7,563 nucleotides of DNA from Ruminococcus sp. UBA4383. Lineage in GTDB: Bacteria; Bacillota; Clostridia; Oscillospirales; Ruminococcaceae. Shown here piece after piece: positions 5,811-7,563 of this stretch. Location: assembly GCA_002389995.1 (NCBI GenBank), contig DGRR01000098.1, positions 1 to 7,563 of the forward strand. Reading direction: 5' to 3'. Both the position numbers and the translations under genes were made by a program. The notes under the pieces are model-generated. The model was not told the origin of the DNA. It saw nothing but the letters and a program-made list of their open reading frames with translations, and made no database searches. Each line of letters begins with the position of its first letter. Within the stretch, counting starts at the first letter, position 1.

Positions 5811-7305
5811 TGCTGTCGATGAAATTATTCTCCCCGTAACAGACGGTCAGCTTAATATCCGTGCGGCTGCGGGCAAGGAAGATAATGCATATAGCATAAG
5901 TGCAGTTGAATTAAATAAAATATCCGACAGCACTGCAATGCCGCCGACAATATGGCTCTGCGGAGATTCGACCGTGTGTAATTACTATCCGCTCAATACA
6001 AGCACTCAGGCAGACTGGGGACAGATGCTCGGCAATTATGTAAGCAAAGACCGGAATATACGAAATATGGCGGCAAGCGTTGAGTATGCAAAGGGATTCG
6101 TTGAACACGGCAATTTCGATACTATCGAAAAATACGGAAAGTCAGGTGATGTGTTCGTTGTCTCCATAGGAATAAATGACGGTAAATATTACAAGGGTGA
6201 TGAATATAAAGAAATCGTTTCCGATATGGTTAAACGTGCAAAAGCAAAGGGCATGGAGGTTATCCTCGTAAAACAGCAGGGACGAAAAGGCGACTATTCA
6301 CTGAGTCCCCTGCTTACAGGCAGATATTTTATAAACGAAATCGAACAGATTGCAAAAGAACAGAATTGTCAGATTGTCGATTTGTTCAGTCTCTGGCAGG
6401 ATTACTGCATATCAGTCGGTGCTTCAAAAGCCGACTCAATGTATATTGACAACGTTCACCCAAACAGAAACGGTGCTGACAAACTCGCAGAACTGTTTGC
6501 ATCTGAATTTGAAAAAGCACCTGAAAAGCCCGACATTCAGGAAGAAACAAATCCGCCTGCAACGCCTGTTTCTGATATAAGTGACGGTATGATTATAACT
6601 CTTAAAAATGTTAACAGCGGAATGTATCTCAGTATTGACGGACAGCCCTCAAACGGTGCAAATGCACATCAGACTTCCGGCAATAACGGAAACAAATTCA
6701 AAGCTGTCAATGCAGGAAACGGCTACTTCTACCTTGTTTCACAGCTTGGTGACGAAAATTCATATGCACTTGACGTAAATGCAAAAAAATCCGACAACGG
6801 CACTAATATTGAACTGTATGCTTTCAACAGAGGCGACAATCAGCAGTTTAAGTTTGTAAAAAATAATGACGGCTCTTACAGTATCCGCACAAAAGTCTCT
6901 GCTGATGCTTCATGTATCGAAATCACTTCAAAATCAAAGGAAAACGGTGCAAACGTTCAGGAATGGACATATAACGGCGGAAATAATCAGAACTGGTATA
7001 TAGCATCTGACAATCCGGCAAGTGACATTACTGCAACTGAAAAACAGTCTGAATCCGATATTTTATGGTGCGATGCAAATGCAGACAAAAATGTAAGTAT
7101 ATCCGATTCTGTTGCAATATTGCAGTTTATTGCGAATAGTTCCGAATATGCCCTCACTGATGAAGGCAAACTCAATGCAGATGTTGTTGACAACGGCTCA
7201 GGTGTAACAGGTCAGGACGCTTTTGCAATACAGCTTGTGGATTCAGGAATATTACAGCAGTCAGAACTCCCTGTAAAAAGTTCGGAATTAAACAGATTCA
7301 CGTGA
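5806..7305 (+). CDS. CE12 rhamnogalacturonan acetylesterase, CBM13 and dockerin (open 3' segment)
   Basis: This frame is open from the shift at about 5806 to the TGA at 7305; its first ATG is at 5938, but it has no ribosome binding site and upstream residues (DEIILPVTDGQLNI) belong to the module. Counting from that ATG, SGNH esterase motifs are: GDS with Ser11 (5968-5970), GIND with Asn80, and DNVHPN with Asp171 and His174 (6457-6459). Block II reads NMAASVEYAK where the family has a glycine, so Val48 (6079-6081) replaces an oxyanion-hole residue. A CBM13 ricin fold (216-356, with QQFKF and QNWYI) follows, then a dockerin (376-446). Dockerin loop 1 is D379-N381-D383-N385-S387-D390, and loop 2 spans D415 to D427 with 13 positions. 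The product would act on acetylated rhamnogalacturonan, but it has no signal peptide here and may not be exported. Confidence 0.75.
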   Translation, partial: DNAVDEIILPVTDGQLNIRAAAGKEDNAYSISAVELNKISDSTAMPPTIWLCGDSTVCNYYPLNTSTQADWGQMLGNYVSKDRNIRNMAASVEYAKGFVEHGNFDTIEKYGKSGDVFVVSIGINDGKYYKGDEYKEIVSDMVKRAKAKGMEVILVKQQGRKGDYSLSPLLTGRYFINEIEQIAKEQNCQIVDLFSLWQDYCISVGASKADSMYIDNVHPNRNGADKLAELFASEFEKAPEKPDIQEETNPPATPVSDISDGMIITLKNVNSGMYLSIDGQPSNGANAHQTSGNNGNKFKAVNAGNGYFYLVSQLGDENSYALDVNAKKSDNGTNIELYAFNRGDNQQFKFVKNNDGSYSIRTKVSADASCIEITSKSKENGANVQEWTYNGGNNQNWYIASDNPASDITATEKQSESDILWCDANADKNVSISDSVAILQFIANSSEYALTDEGKLNADVVDNGSGVTGQDAFAIQLVDSGILQQSELPVKSSELNRFT

Positions 7306-7505
7306 TACAAAGTCAATATATCCCAGCTCTAAATGATTCTTACTGCTATTATCAACAGAAAAAAGCGTGAAACGCTGACTGTTCCTGCAAAGATAACAGG
7401 TGGAGCTGAACGCAATATGAATTATCCCCAAGCCGCAGCCAATGTCATTAACTTAAACCTTGCCAAATGAATCAAAATCTGCTAAAATAAAGAAGGGTGA
7501 TGAGA
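7306..7505. other. Spacer after the enzyme gene, with a doubtful small frame
   Basis: About 200 bp separate the dockerin stop from the next start. It holds a 45-codon frame on the plus strand (7333-7470; ATG right after a TAA, no ribosome binding site) reading MILTAIINRKKRETLTVPAK and onward to NVINLNLAK. I do not recognise it, and it may be a fragment or chance. No convincing plus-strand terminator follows the dockerin gene. Confidence 0.5.
7460..7488 (+). promoter_or_regulatory. Putative housekeeping sigma promoter of the right-edge gene
   Basis: TTGCCA (7460-7465) and TAAAAT (7483-7488) each match the consensus at 5 of 6 positions with 17 bp between them. The implied start, near 7495, would fall at or inside the ribosome binding site, leaving a leader of about 11 nt. 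That makes the call tentative. Confidence 0.4.
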
Positions 7506-7563
7506 ATGAAAGCAGAAACAAAATTCATAAGGCAAATCCAGAAATTATCAGAAGATGAGGAGT
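7506..7563 (+). CDS. Unrecognised protein, 3' partial
   Basis: The ATG at 7506 is preceded by AAGGGTGATGAGA, with GGGTGAT (7495-7501) about 5 nt upstream, much like the start at 1837. Nineteen codons are visible (MKAETKFIRQIQKLSEDEE), rich in charged residues and likely helical, and the frame runs off the right edge. No family can be assigned from this length. It begins a new transcription unit if the promoter just upstream is real. Confidence 0.55.
   Translation, partial: MKAETKFIRQIQKLSEDEE

Larger units (their letters stand above)
4574..7305 (+). pseudogene. Cellulosomal rhamnogalacturonan enzyme: PL11 lyase, CE12 acetylesterase, CBM13, dockerin (decayed)
   Basis: Three consecutive plus-strand frames make up one modular enzyme for rhamnogalacturonan I, the hairy region of pectin. 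The PL11 module (about 4583-5440) would cleave the backbone by beta-elimination. The CE12 module (about 5520-6510) would remove acetyl groups, the CBM13 (about 6583-7005) would bind sugar, and the dockerin (about 7063-7275) would plug the enzyme into a cellulosome scaffold outside the cell. Damage: no start codon, signal peptide or N-terminal PL11 part; an internal in-frame loss at about 4967-4973; a frameshift near 5201; a further frameshift at the G5 run 5802-5806; and substitutions at conserved residues. The frames remain clearly colinear with one ancestral protein. It is divergent from the AraC remnant, which probably controlled it. As it stands no complete enzyme could be made. Reads from an error-prone platform could explain the G5 shift but not the deletions. 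Confidence 0.8.

Noticed and set aside
7364..7376. Small hairpin AGCGT-GAA-ACGCT after the enzyme gene as a terminator
   Set aside because: The stem is only 5 bp with a 3-nt loop, and no T-run follows on the plus strand; the T-run exists only in the minus direction, where there is no gene to end.
1..7563. Search for a new defence, mobile or RNA-based system
   Set aside because: No transposase, integrase, inverted terminal repeats, tRNA, riboswitch-like conserved leader or defence protein motif could be seen. The unusual content is explained by surface proteins and decaying polysaccharide genes.

Overview
The window looks like a stretch of chromosome from a gut Ruminococcus or a close relative in the Oscillospiraceae. 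The main reason is a carboxy-terminal dockerin of the Ruminococcus type, joined to a CE12 esterase, a ricin-type CBM13 and remains of a PL11 rhamnogalacturonan lyase. The low-to-moderate GC content, TTTGG-free AT-rich spacers, BspA-type leucine-rich repeats and zinc-ribbon membrane proteins also fit. This is a family-level judgement made by eye; no search was run.

Region 1 (1-2925, plus strand) holds two adjacent, intact and related genes for membrane-anchored surface proteins. The first is cut by the left window edge. It has 20-residue tandem repeats, one membrane helix, an extracellular domain with a D-x-N-x-D-G-x-x-E calcium-type loop, and twin SH3-like domains. The second starts 14 bp later and has an N-terminal zinc ribbon, one helix, a Thr-rich then PEEP-type repeat stalk, and a related C-terminal domain. 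Their ligands are unknown.

Region 2 (2926-3600) is the tail of a BspA-like leucine-rich-repeat protein. It has no start and one frameshift. A strong bidirectional hairpin terminator follows at 3614-3641.

Region 3 (3654-4490, minus strand) is an AraC-type regulator broken into three reading frames, yet it keeps a perfect consensus promoter and a good ribosome binding site. Divergent from it, at 4574-7305, lies a large cellulosomal enzyme gene for pectin (rhamnogalacturonan I) breakdown with the order PL11, CE12, CBM13, dockerin. Its PL11 part has lost its N-terminus, carries an internal in-frame deletion, and is frameshifted twice. The CE12-CBM13-dockerin part is open but has lost a conserved oxyanion-hole glycine. 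The pair reads as the remnant of a regulator-plus-target pectin locus.

Region 4 (7306-7563) is a short spacer with a good-looking plus-strand promoter and the first 19 codons of an unrecognised gene that runs off the right edge.

Five frameshifts fall between about 3.05 and 5.81 kb and none in the long frames on either side. Four of them are in or beside short homopolymer runs, so sequencing or assembly error is a real alternative for those. The deletions and the substitutions at conserved residues argue that decay is at least partly genuine. I see no CRISPR array, RNA gene, insertion sequence or convincing new defence or mobile system.
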